This document shows positions 17,737 to 25,671 of a stretch of 64,000 nucleotides of DNA, one piece after another. The position numbers and the translations under genes are program-made. The stretch is taken from positions 1,143,001 through 1,207,000 of the forward strand of contig NZ_CP139418.1 of NCBI RefSeq assembly GCF_034137685.1, given 5' to 3'. Position 1 is the stretch's first letter. Each line of letters opens with the position of its first letter. The notes below the pieces were generated by a model. It searched no databases and was not told the DNA's origin. It worked only from the letters and a program-made list of their open reading frames with translations. This stretch comes from Streptococcus sp. S1 (GTDB taxonomy: Bacteria; Bacillota; Bacilli; Lactobacillales; Streptococcaceae).

Positions 17737-18828
17737 ATGAATCAAAACGATTGGGTTGAATATTTTGAAGCGATCAATGGTCGCAAGCCAAGTATGCAAG
17801 AATTTCAAGCAGCGCGTGAAAAAGGGGAGTTTGTCGTAGAGCGAAAAGAAGCACCAGCTCCAGCAACTAAAGCACAGGCTCCTGCTCAGGAAGTACCTGT
17901 TGCATCTAGCGCACCTCTTTCACAAGAGCAGAAAGCTTTTGTCCAACCGCAGCCATCGGCGAAAACCTTACAACCTGTTCCAAGACCGAAAAAATTGACA
18001 TTTTCTTTCAATAAACAATCCCAAATTGGGGCCGCAGTTGCGGGACTTGTCGCAGTGATTTCCTTTGCTTGGTTCTTTTTCTTTTCAGGTGGACCAAGTC
18101 TAGATGGTGTTTGGTTGCGAAATACGGATTCAAGTCCGGTCACTTATGAACTAAGTGGAAAGAAACAAAAAGTCAATGGTGGCGAGACCATCAAAAAGGT
18201 TCTCAAGGGCAATGAAGCGAAAAAAGAATTTAATACCGCACTTTCTTTGTTAAATGCGACTGACTTGCATTCACTTGCGGATGTCGATAAGAAATTTAAC
18301 CTGAAAACGACAGAAATAGTTGTTATTAAATCTGGTGGGAACACACGCTATAATTTGCTCCAAAAAGACGGAAGCAATATTATTTTAAGAAATGATTTAT
18401 TCGACTTGAAAACTTATAAATCATACGAAGGAAACTTTGAAGAGAATTTGGTCTATCACAAGATTGAAATACCAAAGGCCATGGTTGGAAAATGGAAGAA
18501 TGTGACAGAAGGAAGTAATACAACTGTTCAGATTTCAGATCACGGAATTATTAGTGATAAGTATTACGATAGCAAGGCTTACGCATTCTATTCTCTAGCT
18601 GATTCAGAAAAGTATGATGGAGACACGACTTCTAAAGAAGAGATTGAACACACATTTGAAGTAATTCAAGAAGCGGTGAAATCAGAAGGCTATCAAGTGA
18701 AGAGCGCTAAGGAAGTCTATATACAAGCTAATTCAAATTATTGTTTCGTACCTGTCAACGGTGGAAAAAATATACTCGTCTTACGTGGTGGTAATGAATT
18801 TGCCGCAAAATTAGAAAAAGTGAAATAA
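17737..18828 (+). CDS. Hypothetical membrane-anchored extracellular protein
   Basis: 363 residues. The first 32 residues (DWVEYFEAINGRKPSMQEF...) form a short cytoplasmic module. An Ala/Pro/Gln-rich linker follows (about 35-90), then one membrane helix (about 91-113, AAVAGLVAVISFAWFFFF). About 245 residues outside follow, with two WLRN / WKN repeat-like segments (LDGVWLRNTDSS near 118 and MVGKWKNVTEGS near 249) suggesting two related beta domains. I cannot name the family. Ribosome site AAGGGGG is 8 bases upstream, and a TATAAT box stands near 17694. A strong terminator follows at once. Confidence 0.75.
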   Translation: MNQNDWVEYFEAINGRKPSMQEFQAAREKGEFVVERKEAPAPATKAQAPAQEVPVASSAPLSQEQKAFVQPQPSAKTLQPVPRPKKLTFSFNKQSQIGAAVAGLVAVISFAWFFFFSGGPSLDGVWLRNTDSSPVTYELSGKKQKVNGGETIKKVLKGNEAKKEFNTALSLLNATDLHSLADVDKKFNLKTTEIVVIKSGGNTRYNLLQKDGSNIILRNDLFDLKTYKSYEGNFEENLVYHKIEIPKAMVGKWKNVTEGSNTTVQISDHGIISDKYYDSKAYAFYSLADSEKYDGDTTSKEEIEHTFEVIQEAVKSEGYQVKSAKEVYIQANSNYCFVPVNGGKNILVLRGGNEFAAKLEKVK

Positions 18829-18830
18829 TG

Positions 18831-18852
18831 AAAGGACCGCAAGGTCCTTTTA
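18831..18852 (+). terminator. Terminator (first of two identical copies)
   Basis: AAAGGACC gcaa GGTCCTTTT. The same hairpin, loop included, recurs at 19111-19132; the two bracket the multibranched element between them. Confidence 0.85.
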
Positions 18853-18874
18853 GATTGAAGACAAAGTCATCTTA

Positions 18875-19012
18875 GAAACTTTCCTTAGGTGAGAACGGAC
18901 GTCAGCGAACTTCGAAGAAGTTCCATGACTTAGTTTTGAACCTAAGGTTTCAAAACTCCCGAGTGCTAGAAACATCACTGTTTCTAGCACTTATCTCACG
19001 GCGGAAAGTTTC
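18875..19012. ncRNA. Multibranched inverted-repeat element, full-length copy
   Basis: A nested structure visible by eye. Outer stem: GAAACTTTCC (18875-18884) with GGAAAGTTTC (19003-19012). Second stem: GTGAGA (18889-18894) with TCTCAC (18994-18999). Inside are three hairpins. The first is GTCA-GAACTTC/GAAGTTC-TGAC (18901-18929). The second is AGTTTTGAA/TTCAAAACT (18932-18957). The third is a perfect 13-bp stem, AGTGCTAGAAACA/TGTTTCTAGCACT (18962-18991, loop TCAC). No start codon with a ribosome site and useful frame is present. The fold works on either strand. A shortened copy at 20797-20882 and a partial one at 31062-31102 share the outer stem and the 3' flank, so this is a repeat family, perhaps mobile. 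Confidence 0.7.
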
Positions 19013-19110
19013 AGTATATTCTTGATTCATTTAAAAAATTAGAACTCATTTTTATTTCTTTGCAAGATCACTTAGTTTTTTTTCTAAAGAACTAGTTTAT
19101 CTAAATAATC

Positions 19111-19132
19111 AAAGGACCGCAAGGTCCTTTTT
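19111..19132 (+). terminator. Terminator (second identical copy)
   Basis: AAAGGACC gcaa GGTCCTTTTT, identical in stem and loop to the one at 18831. It follows the multibranched element and precedes the udk promoter. The stretch 19013-19110 is AT-rich, non-coding and is the 3' flank shared with the copy at 20.8 kb. Confidence 0.85.
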
Positions 19133-19249
19133 GTTTCCAAACTTCTTACTGAAAAACTATTCATGTCTAGGCAAAAATATGGTAAAATGGATGAGATGTG
19201 TCTGAGATGTCTATTTCTTCTCAGGCGACTAGAGGTAATGGAGTAGAAA

Positions 19250-19888
19250 ATGCAAAATAGACCTATTATTATTGGTGTTACTGGTGGTTCTGGTGGTGGA
19301 AAGACCAGTGTGTCTCGTGCCATTTTGGCCAATTTCCCGAATGAAAAGATTGCCATGATTGAGCATGATTCTTATTACAAGGACCAGAGTCATTTGACCT
19401 TTGAGGAGCGGATCAAGACTAACTATGACCATCCTTTTGCCTTTGATACGGACTTGATGATTGCGCAGATCAATGAACTCTTGGAGGGTCGTCCGGTAGA
19501 TATTCCAACTTATGACTATGCTGAACATACACGCAGCAGCAAGACCTATCGTCAGGAACCACAGGATGTCTTCATCGTGGAAGGGATCTTAGTCCTTGAA
19601 GACAAGCGCCTTCGAGACTTGATGGACATCAAGATTTTCGTTGATACGGATGATGATGTGCGGATCATTCGCCGGATCAAGCGCGATATGGAGGAGCGTG
19701 GCCGGAGTCTTGATAGTGTCATTGAGCAATACCTTGGTGTGGTAAAACCGATGTACCACCAGTTCATCGAGCCAACCAAGCGCTATGCGGACGTGATTAT
19801 CCCGGAAGGTGTCAGCAATACGGTTGCGATTGACTTGATCACAACCAAGATTGAAAAAATCCTCAACGAAGCGCGTGAGGGAAAATAA
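19250..19888 (+). CDS. udk: Uridine kinase
   Basis: This 212-residue P-loop kinase phosphorylates uridine and cytidine to UMP and CMP in pyrimidine salvage. The Walker A motif [14 protein letters not shown] is at about 12-25. The family segments [12 protein letters not shown] (about 38-49), DHPFAFD (about 60-66) and the lid with [13 protein letters not shown] follow. The length is typical. A TGGTAAAAT extended -10 lies near 19180. The gene appears monocistronic: it starts after a terminator and is followed by a T-box-like leader with its own terminator. Confidence 0.95.
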   Translation: MQNRPIIIGVTGGSGGGKTSVSRAILANFPNEKIAMIEHDSYYKDQSHLTFEERIKTNYDHPFAFDTDLMIAQINELLEGRPVDIPTYDYAEHTRSSKTYRQEPQDVFIVEGILVLEDKRLRDLMDIKIFVDTDDDVRIIRRIKRDMEERGRSLDSVIEQYLGVVKPMYHQFIEPTKRYADVIIPEGVSNTVAIDLITTKIEKILNEAREGK

Positions 19889-20066
19889 AATAGGGAGAAA
19901 GAGGGAAATCGATCTCCAATTCTTTCACATTAGTTGGAATAATTGAATGTCGCAGTAGTTGGTGAGACTCTTCATTCGCTAAAAGACTCGAAAGAGTTCT
20001 CAATCAACTTTGCAGGGGTGGTACGAGGAATGTTATGTAACATTCTGTACCACTCCCTCTTTTTCC
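19889..20066 (+). promoter_or_regulatory. T-box-like leader upstream of the DUF1275 gene
   Basis: The segment GGGGTGGTAC (20015-20024), preceded by TCAATCAACTT, closely resembles the T-box core (AGGGTGGNACCGCG). It carries the TGGT that would pair with a tRNA ACCA end, but departs from consensus at its 3' end (GAGG for CGCG). It forms the 5' arm of a terminator: GTGGTAC with GTACCAC (20047-20053), GAATGTT with AACATTC, then TCTTTTT. Just before it, GAGaCTCTT/AAGAGttCTC (19964-20001) makes a stem-III-like hairpin. I could not define stem I or a specifier codon with confidence, so this may be a short or decayed T-box. Confidence 0.45.
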
Positions 20067-20080
20067 TAGGGAGAATGGAA

Positions 20081-20761
20081 ATGAAAAGGGAGTTTCATTC
20101 GCGGACCAAGGCGTTCGCTTGTTTATTGACCATGTGTGCTGGTTTTTCAGATGCCTATACCTTTATCTGTCGGGGTGGGACCTTGGCGGCAGGCCAGACG
20201 GGGAATGTGGTCTTTCTATCGGTCGGCTTGATTGGCCAGCAGATCTCAGATGTAGAAGTCAAGTTAGCGACCATGCTGGCTTTTATGCTGGGAATCCTTT
20301 TGATGACAGTCTTGCGTCGCTTGATTGACAACTCAGTTTGGCGCCTCAGTACCTTGGTACCCTTTATCCTCACAACCTTGGTGACGGGATTTTTGCCAGC
20401 ATCGGTAAAAAATGTCTTCATCGTGCCTTTTTTTGGCCTGAGTTTGGGAATCGTAGCGACCTCATTTGGAGAAGTAGGTAGCTATGCCTACAACCACTCT
20501 TTTATGACCGGAAATCTCAAGAAAACCATGGTAGCTTATGGAAATTTTGTTAGAGACAGGGAGATGAAATTCCTCTGGGAAGCCATCTTTATGACCTGCT
20601 TGATCGGGAGTTTCGTCTGTGGGGCCATTTTTTCGACCTACTTGATCCAGTTTTATGGACTAAAGACGATTTGGCTGGTGGCCATCATCTTGACCATCTT
20701 TTTAATCTATCGTGCTATTCAGTATTTTGAGGTCTTTCACTTCAATCGGCGACATGACTAG
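20081..20761 (+). CDS. DUF1275 (YoaK-like) membrane protein
   Basis: 226 residues with about six hydrophobic helices, matching the DUF1275/YoaK family of inner-membrane proteins of unknown transport role. The family's N-terminal signature CAGFSDAYTFICRGG and AAGQTGNVVFLSVGL are present, as is SFMTGNLKK in the second half. I chose ATG 20081, because AGGGAG stands 7 bases upstream; the frame is open further upstream but that part lies in the terminator leader. If the leader is a true T-box, the gene would respond to uncharged tRNA, hinting at amino-acid-related transport. Confidence 0.8.
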   Translation: MKREFHSRTKAFACLLTMCAGFSDAYTFICRGGTLAAGQTGNVVFLSVGLIGQQISDVEVKLATMLAFMLGILLMTVLRRLIDNSVWRLSTLVPFILTTLVTGFLPASVKNVFIVPFFGLSLGIVATSFGEVGSYAYNHSFMTGNLKKTMVAYGNFVRDREMKFLWEAIFMTCLIGSFVCGAIFSTYLIQFYGLKTIWLVAIILTIFLIYRAIQYFEVFHFNRRHD

Positions 20762-20796
20762 ATAAAATAATTTTTAGAAGAATGAGTTAAATGATT

Positions 20797-20882
20797 CTGC
20801 AAAGAAATAAAGCTGAGATTTTATTTTTAAAATGAATCAAGAATATATTGAAACATTCCGCCGTGAGGAAAGTTTTAAGATA
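20797..20882 (-). repeat. Compact copy of the multibranched element
   Basis: On the minus strand this reads like the element at 18875-19012 with the whole interior removed. AAACTTTCC and GGAATGTTT (plus-strand positions 20867-20875 and 20851-20859) are joined by TCACGGC and followed by the same flank, ATATATTCTTGATTCATTTT, down to TTATTTCTTTGCA. The stem keeps eight of nine pairs. It lies between the DUF1275 stop and repeat copy D. Confidence 0.65.
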
Positions 20883-20899
20883 ACTTTATCTATATTCCA

Positions 20900-21075
20900 G
20901 AGGCTGGGACAAAAGTCCTAGCCTCTCAATTGTCTTTGCATTGTCGAGCAAGACGCAGTGGTTGAGCGGGCTCTACTACGCTGATTTCATCAGCTTTTAC
21001 AGCCCTACTCAACTGTGCGGAGGTGGGACGACGAAATCGAATTCTAATGAATTACCGATTTTCTGTCCCACTCTC
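20900..21075 (-). repeat. Triple-hairpin intergenic repeat, copy D (inverted)
   Basis: Fourth copy, reverse orientation, all three hairpins present (hairpin 2 reads GAGCGGGCTC at one arm, one change from copy C). It fills the space between the DUF1275 gene and msrC. Copies C and D differ from each other at only a few positions, so spread is recent or the sequence is kept homogeneous. Confidence 0.88.
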
Positions 21076-21132
21076 TTTTCTTTCGCTGTTTGAAGCTTAA
21101 TTTTTGGGTAAAGATTTGGTATAATGGAAGGT

Positions 21133-21630
21133 ATGAAACATTCGGAAAAAGAATCACAATACCAGCTCTTGCTGGCTCAGTTAGACGCTCTCTTAATGGG
21201 AGAAACCAATGCCTTGGCTAATCTGTCCAATGCCAGTGCTCTTTTAAATCAAGCCCTGCCTCGTTCGGTCTTTGCGGGTTTTTATTTGTATGATCAAACG
21301 GAATTGATCCTGGGACCTTTTCAGGGAGGTGTTTCTTGTGTCCATATCGCTCTTGGAAAGGGTGTCTGTGGAGAAGCCGCTCAAAAGCAGGAAACCATGA
21401 TTGTTGAAGATGTGCGCCAGCATGCCAACTATATTTCCTGTGATAGCCGGGCTATGAGTGAGATTGTGGTGCCTATGGTCAAGGACGTCCAGCTCCTTGG
21501 GGTTTTAGATCTGGATTCGGAGTGTGTCTCTGACTATGATCAGCTGGATAAGGAGTATTTGGAAGAGTTTGTCGCTCTCTTGATCGATAAGACAAACTGG
21601 GACTTTAAGATGTTTGGAGTTAAGAACTAA
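21133..21630 (+). CDS. msrC: Free methionine-(R)-sulfoxide reductase (GAF domain)
   Basis: A single GAF domain of about 165 residues. The three cysteines that mark fRMsr are present: [17 protein letters not shown] and [13 protein letters not shown]. The family reduces free methionine-R-sulfoxide with thioredoxin; trx lies at 63.6 kb. The extended -10 box TGGTATAAT (21117-21125) sits so close that RNA would begin about 21132, so translation from ATG 21133 would be leaderless; the ATG at 21124 lies inside the -10 box. The stop overlaps dnaX (TAATG). Confidence 0.88.
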   Translation: MKHSEKESQYQLLLAQLDALLMGETNALANLSNASALLNQALPRSVFAGFYLYDQTELILGPFQGGVSCVHIALGKGVCGEAAQKQETMIVEDVRQHANYISCDSRAMSEIVVPMVKDVQLLGVLDLDSECVSDYDQLDKEYLEEFVALLIDKTNWDFKMFGVKN

Positions 21631-23306
21631 TGTATCAAGCTTTATATCGGAAATACCGTAGCCAGACCTTTGGCCAATTGGTCGGCCAGCAAGTGGTGGC
21701 ACGGACATTGAGACAGGCCGTCGAGCAGGAGAAGATCACCCATGCCTATCTCTTTTCTGGTCCTCGTGGTACTGGGAAAACCAGTGTGGCCAAGATCTTT
21801 GCTAAGGCTATGAACTGTCCTAATCAAGTCAATGGGGAGCCTTGTAACGACTGCTATATCTGTGAATCCATTACCAATGGGAGCCTAGAAGATGTCATTG
21901 AAATCGATGCGGCATCCAACAATGGGGTGGATGAGATTCGGGATATTCGCGACAAATCCACTTATGCTCCGAGTCTAGCCAAGCACAAGGTCTACATTAT
22001 CGATGAGGTCCACATGCTCTCAACAGGAGCCTTTAATGCCTTGTTGAAGACGCTGGAAGAGCCGACAGAGAATGTGGTCTTTATCCTCGCAACAACGGAG
22101 TTACACAAGATTCCAGCTACTATTCTGTCACGGGTGCAACGCTTTGAATTCAAATCCATCAAACTGCCGGATATCGTTCATCATTTGGAAAGCATCTTAG
22201 CTACAGAAGGCATTGCCTATGAAGCAGATGCTGTGCAGATCATCGCTCGACGCGCTGAAGGTGGGATGCGGGATGCCTTGTCCATTTTGGACCAAGCCCT
22301 GAGTCTGACTGCGGGTAGTGAGTTGACGACAGCAATCGCTGAAGAGATTACAGGATCCATCAGTCTAGCTGCACTCGATCAGTACGTGGCTGCCATCCTG
22401 GCTCATGATGCAACAGCAGCACTGGATCAGCTGGCGATTATCTTTGATAACGGGAAGAATATGGCCCGTTTCGTCACGGACTTACTTCAATACCTGAGAG
22501 ATCTCTTGATTGTTCAGACAGGCGGAGAAAATACTCACGCTAGTGACTTGTTTGCGGCGAATCTTGAAGCTGATCAAGCCCGTCTTTTTGCCCTGATTGA
22601 CCAGGCGACGACCAGTCTAGCGGATATCAAAAATAGTCTGCAACCGCGCATCTACACTGAAATGATGACCATTAAATTGGCTGAAAGTACGGGCCAAGTT
22701 TCTAACTCAGCTACTCTGGAGGTTCCTTCTAATGTGCTAGCTCAGCTGGAAGACTTGAAAAAGGAAGTCGCTCAACTCAAGCAACAGTTAGCGCAATCAG
22801 GTAGCAGTCTTCCTGCTTCAAAACCGACAGTAGCTCGTCCAACCAAGTCGAGCAAGGGCTACCGTGCAGATCGAAACAAGGTCAACGCCATTTTACAAGA
22901 GGCGGTTGAAAACCCAGAGTTGGCACGGACCAACTTGATCCGTCTTCAGAACGCTTGGGGGGAAATCATCGAGAGCTTGGCAGGTGCGGATAAGGCCCTC
23001 TTAATCGGATCCCAGCCGGTCGCTGCCAATGAAAATCACGCTATTTTAGCCTTTGAGTCTGCCTTTAATGCTGAACAGACCATGAAGCGGGACAACCTCA
23101 ATACCATGTTTGGAAATATCCTCAGCAATGCTGCTGGCTTCTCACCAGAGATTTTAGCGGTTTCGCTGGAAGAATGGACCCAAATTCGGGCAGAGTTTTC
23201 GGCTAAGGCGCGTGGACAAAAAGCGGAAGTGGTAGAAGAAGAGGAAAGTGTCATCCCTGAGGAATTTCACTTTTTATCCGATAAAATCACTCTTCAAGAC
23301 GATTAA
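21630..23306 (+). CDS. dnaX: DNA polymerase III subunit gamma/tau
   Basis: 558 residues. This is the clamp-loader ATPase subunit that opens and loads the sliding clamp and organises the replisome. Walker A GPRGTGKTSVAK is at about 45-56, a zinc module has four cysteines (CPN...CNDCYIC, about 64-79), Walker B YIIDEVHMLS is at about 119-128, and the SRC-like sensor is LSRVQRF. A long C-terminal tau-like part follows. Translation is coupled to msrC by overlap. I see no clear A-run plus stem for programmed frameshifting in the middle of the gene. Confidence 0.95.
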   Translation: MYQALYRKYRSQTFGQLVGQQVVARTLRQAVEQEKITHAYLFSGPRGTGKTSVAKIFAKAMNCPNQVNGEPCNDCYICESITNGSLEDVIEIDAASNNGVDEIRDIRDKSTYAPSLAKHKVYIIDEVHMLSTGAFNALLKTLEEPTENVVFILATTELHKIPATILSRVQRFEFKSIKLPDIVHHLESILATEGIAYEADAVQIIARRAEGGMRDALSILDQALSLTAGSELTTAIAEEITGSISLAALDQYVAAILAHDATAALDQLAIIFDNGKNMARFVTDLLQYLRDLLIVQTGGENTHASDLFAANLEADQARLFALIDQATTSLADIKNSLQPRIYTEMMTIKLAESTGQVSNSATLEVPSNVLAQLEDLKKEVAQLKQQLAQSGSSLPASKPTVARPTKSSKGYRADRNKVNAILQEAVENPELARTNLIRLQNAWGEIIESLAGADKALLIGSQPVAANENHAILAFESAFNAEQTMKRDNLNTMFGNILSNAAGFSPEILAVSLEEWTQIRAEFSAKARGQKAEVVEEEESVIPEEFHFLSDKITLQDD

Positions 23307-23344
23307 TACATGAATTTTTTACTGAATCATGGTAAAATAATTTT

Positions 23345-23542
23345 ATGAATAGAAAACAATTTGCAGTGATAGCAGTCTTTACTGCTATGGAGACATACTT
23401 TTTCAATGAAGCGACCATGGCGGGTCAAATGCTCTTTGCATGTTTTTGGGCCCTCTTGATCTTGCGCAATCTCCAGACAGCCTATATGGTGGAGAAGATT
23501 GCGAGTGCCATTGAAAAAGAAATCAGAAAGAAAAGAAAATAA
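23345..23542 (+). CDS. Small membrane protein of the DUF3272 type
   Basis: A 65-residue protein with a central hydrophobic region (about 10-46) and a lysine-rich tail (KEIRKKRK). It matches the small streptococcal family that regularly follows dnaX (DUF3272). The function is unknown. It lies 38 bases after dnaX with its own -10-like TGGTAAAAT just upstream (about 23330-23338), leaving almost no leader. A terminator begins at its stop codon. Confidence 0.75.
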   Translation: MNRKQFAVIAVFTAMETYFFNEATMAGQMLFACFWALLILRNLQTAYMVEKIASAIEKEIRKKRK

Positions 23543-23577
23543 AACCTTTGAAAAGAAATTCTTTTTCAAAGGTTTTT
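23541..23577 (+). terminator. Terminator of the dnaX transcript
   Basis: AAAACCTTTGAAA pairs with TTTTCAAAGGTTTT and is followed by Ts (23541-23577); a long, strong intrinsic terminator. Confidence 0.85.
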
Positions 23578-23676
23578 TCTATGTCAATAGATAAAGTGAC
23601 TTTAAAAGACTGTTTAGCTCTCCTAAATTTTTCTAGGAAACTTTTTCTATTTCATAAACATTTCACATTTCTTTTC

Positions 23677-23741
23677 TATAATAACTATAACAAATGATGA
23701 AAGCGTCCACATTGTATTGTCGTGGACCTTGAAATGGAGGG
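23677..23741 (+). promoter_or_regulatory. vex operon promoter and leader
   Basis: TATAAT (23677-23682) is the likely -10 box. The leader has a hairpin GTCCAC/GTGGAC (23705-23710 with 23722-23727) and ends in the ribosome site GGAGGG (23736-23741). A 12-codon frame (ATG 23694 to TGA 23732) fits the place where pneumococcus has pep27. It has no ribosome site and no visible likeness to Pep27. Confidence 0.45.
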
Positions 23742-23748
23742 TAAGATC

Positions 23749-25011
23749 ATGCTCTTACAACAGGCAATCGCCTATATTTCTCGAAAAAGAACGAGGAATC
23801 TGGTCCTCTTTCTAATTCTCCTCTTGATCCTCTCTTGCTTGTATTTCTGTTTTTCACTGATGCAAGTAGGAGGAAGGCTGGAGGACCATATCAAACAGTC
23901 GGCTGGGACCAGCTTTGCCCTGACCAGTAAGCAGGGGGCTACTCCCTTTGCTCTGAAAGAAGCTGAAAAGGTGCAGCAGCTAGCTGGAGTTGGATCTATG
24001 GTTCCTCAATATGAAAGTCCCGTTCGCATTCTTGATAAAGAAGCGGTGACGGGACAGCAGTCGGTGGAGCGAGACGATTTGGGGCAGGAAGCCAAGCAAG
24101 CGCTAGGCGCTGTCTTTACCCAGAAGACAGACCAGCACTTGGATTTCCGCAGTGGTAGTTTCCAACTGGTGCAAGGCAAGCACTTATCCGACAAGGCTCG
24201 CGGCCAGATCTTGATCCACCAAGAGTTGGCTAAGAAGAACAAGCTAAAGGTCGGAGATTCCTTGACCTTATCCAGCTTTCAGATGGGAGAGACTCCTGCC
24301 AAAGAGCAAACCTTTAAAATCGTTGGGATCTTTTCGGGTAAGAAACAGGAAAAATTCACAGGGATGACCTCTGATCTGAGTGAGAATCAAGTCTACCTCC
24401 CTTATGAGGATGCGACTAAGCTTCTTGGTCTCAGTCAGCAAGAAGTGACCCAGGTCACCTTTGGGGTCAAAGATCCTGAGAAAATCGATGCCCTCTTGAA
24501 GCAAGTCAAAAACTTGGATCTGGATTGGCAGTCTCTCCGCGTGGTCGAAGATCGCAAGGCTTTTGACCAGATGAAAGAATCCTCTCAGACCCTAGAAGGC
24601 CTGGTACGGATCATGATGATCGTCCTTCTGGTGACGGGAGCCGGTGCCCTATCTCTCTTACTGAGTCTCTGGACACGAGAGCGGATCCATGAAATCGGCG
24701 TCCTCTTATCCATTGGGAAGAGCAAGGGCCGGATTTTTGGACAGTTCCTCTTAGAAGTGGTGCTGGTATCCTTACTAGCACTGATCCCGGCCTTTCTCAT
24801 CGGGCGGATGATCAGCCATCGTTTCTTAGAGCAATTTGTCGGACAGACTGGTCAACAGCAGACTCTAGACTTGCTTCATCAAATCCCTCAAGGCCTTTCC
24901 TTAGGAATCGCCTATGCTAGCCTCTTGTGCTTGATCCTTCTGTCGCTCGGTGTAACGACCAGCATGATCTGGCGCAAGACCCCAAAAGAAATATTAACAA
25001 AAATGAGTTAA
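23749..25011 (+). CDS. vex1: ABC transporter permease Vex1 (FtsX/MacB type)
   Basis: About 420 residues. One N-terminal membrane helix (about 14-36, LVLFLILLLILSCLYF) is followed by a large extracellular domain and three C-terminal helices, the FtsX/MacB permease plan. The set permease-ATPase-permease-regulator-kinase, with matching lengths, equals the pneumococcal vex123-vncRS locus. The start is ATG 23749, seven bases after GGAGGG; an in-frame GTG upstream lies inside the leader hairpin. The transported substrate is unknown. The vex1 and vex3 extracellular domains share the LVQGEHL-like motif (LVQGKHLSDKARGQILIH), showing they are paralogues. Confidence 0.87.
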   Translation: MLLQQAIAYISRKRTRNLVLFLILLLILSCLYFCFSLMQVGGRLEDHIKQSAGTSFALTSKQGATPFALKEAEKVQQLAGVGSMVPQYESPVRILDKEAVTGQQSVERDDLGQEAKQALGAVFTQKTDQHLDFRSGSFQLVQGKHLSDKARGQILIHQELAKKNKLKVGDSLTLSSFQMGETPAKEQTFKIVGIFSGKKQEKFTGMTSDLSENQVYLPYEDATKLLGLSQQEVTQVTFGVKDPEKIDALLKQVKNLDLDWQSLRVVEDRKAFDQMKESSQTLEGLVRIMMIVLLVTGAGALSLLLSLWTRERIHEIGVLLSIGKSKGRIFGQFLLEVVLVSLLALIPAFLIGRMISHRFLEQFVGQTGQQQTLDLLHQIPQGLSLGIAYASLLCLILLSLGVTTSMIWRKTPKEILTKMS

Positions 25012-25017
25012 GGAGAA

Positions 25018-25659
25018 ATGACATCTATGTTAGAACTCAAACATGTATCCTATAGTTACCAAAGCTACCAAGAAGAGATCTTCTCAGACGTGAACTATCA
25101 GTTCAAAAATGGGACTTTTTACAGCATTATCGGTCAGTCTGGAGCAGGAAAATCAACCCTCCTCTCCCTCTTGGCTGGTCTAGACAATCCCAAGAAGGGG
25201 CAGGTTCTCTTTGATGGGGAGGACATCCAGACCAAAGGGGCTAGCTACCACCGCAAGCATCATGTTTCCTTGGTCTTTCAGAATTACAATTTGATTGATT
25301 ATTTGACGCCACTGGAAAATGTCCGTTTGGTCAACAAACAAGCTGGGAAAGAGATTCTCTTGGAATTGGGATTGGATGAAACGCAAATCAAACGCAATGT
25401 CCTGCAACTATCCGGAGGGCAGCAACAGCGGGTGGCCATAGCGCGTGCGCTCGTTTCAGAAGCACCTGTCATCTTGGCAGATGAGCCGACAGGAAACCTT
25501 GACGAACAGACAGCCGGTGACATCATTGCCATTTTGAAGAAGTTGGCCAAGGAACGCCAAAAATGTGTCATCGTCGTCACCCACAGTAAGGAAGTGGCAG
25601 AGGCCTCCGATGTGGTCTTGGAATTGAGTCGCCGTAGCCTCGTTGAGAAGAGCAAGTAA
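25018..25659 (+). CDS. vex2: ABC transporter ATP-binding protein Vex2
   Basis: 213 residues, the ATPase that powers the Vex1/Vex3 permeases. Walker A is GQSGAGKSTLL (about 41-51), the signature is LSGGQQQRVAIARAL (about 131-145), Walker B is VILADEPTGNLD and the H-loop is VVTHS. It is of the LolD/MacB-type subfamily. Two starts are possible: ATG 25018, only 2-3 bases after AGGAG, and ATG 25027, 11 bases after it; neither spacing is ideal and the difference is three residues. It lies 6 bases after vex1. Confidence 0.92.
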   Translation: MTSMLELKHVSYSYQSYQEEIFSDVNYQFKNGTFYSIIGQSGAGKSTLLSLLAGLDNPKKGQVLFDGEDIQTKGASYHRKHHVSLVFQNYNLIDYLTPLENVRLVNKQAGKEILLELGLDETQIKRNVLQLSGGQQQRVAIARALVSEAPVILADEPTGNLDEQTAGDIIAILKKLAKERQKCVIVVTHSKEVAEASDVVLELSRRSLVEKSK

Positions 25660-25671
25660 GGAGGGAATGCT

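Noticed and set aside
18875-19012. Multibranched element as a tRNA or tmRNA
   Set aside because: No CCA end, no TTCRA or anticodon-like loop, and stem lengths do not fit a cloverleaf.
21630-23306. Programmed frameshift in dnaX as in E. coli
   Set aside because: No A-run with a following stem and nearby stop was found at the gamma/tau boundary.
23694-23732. Twelve-codon frame before vex1 as a Pep27 equivalent
   Set aside because: No ribosome site, no sequence likeness to Pep27, and its end overlaps the leader hairpin.
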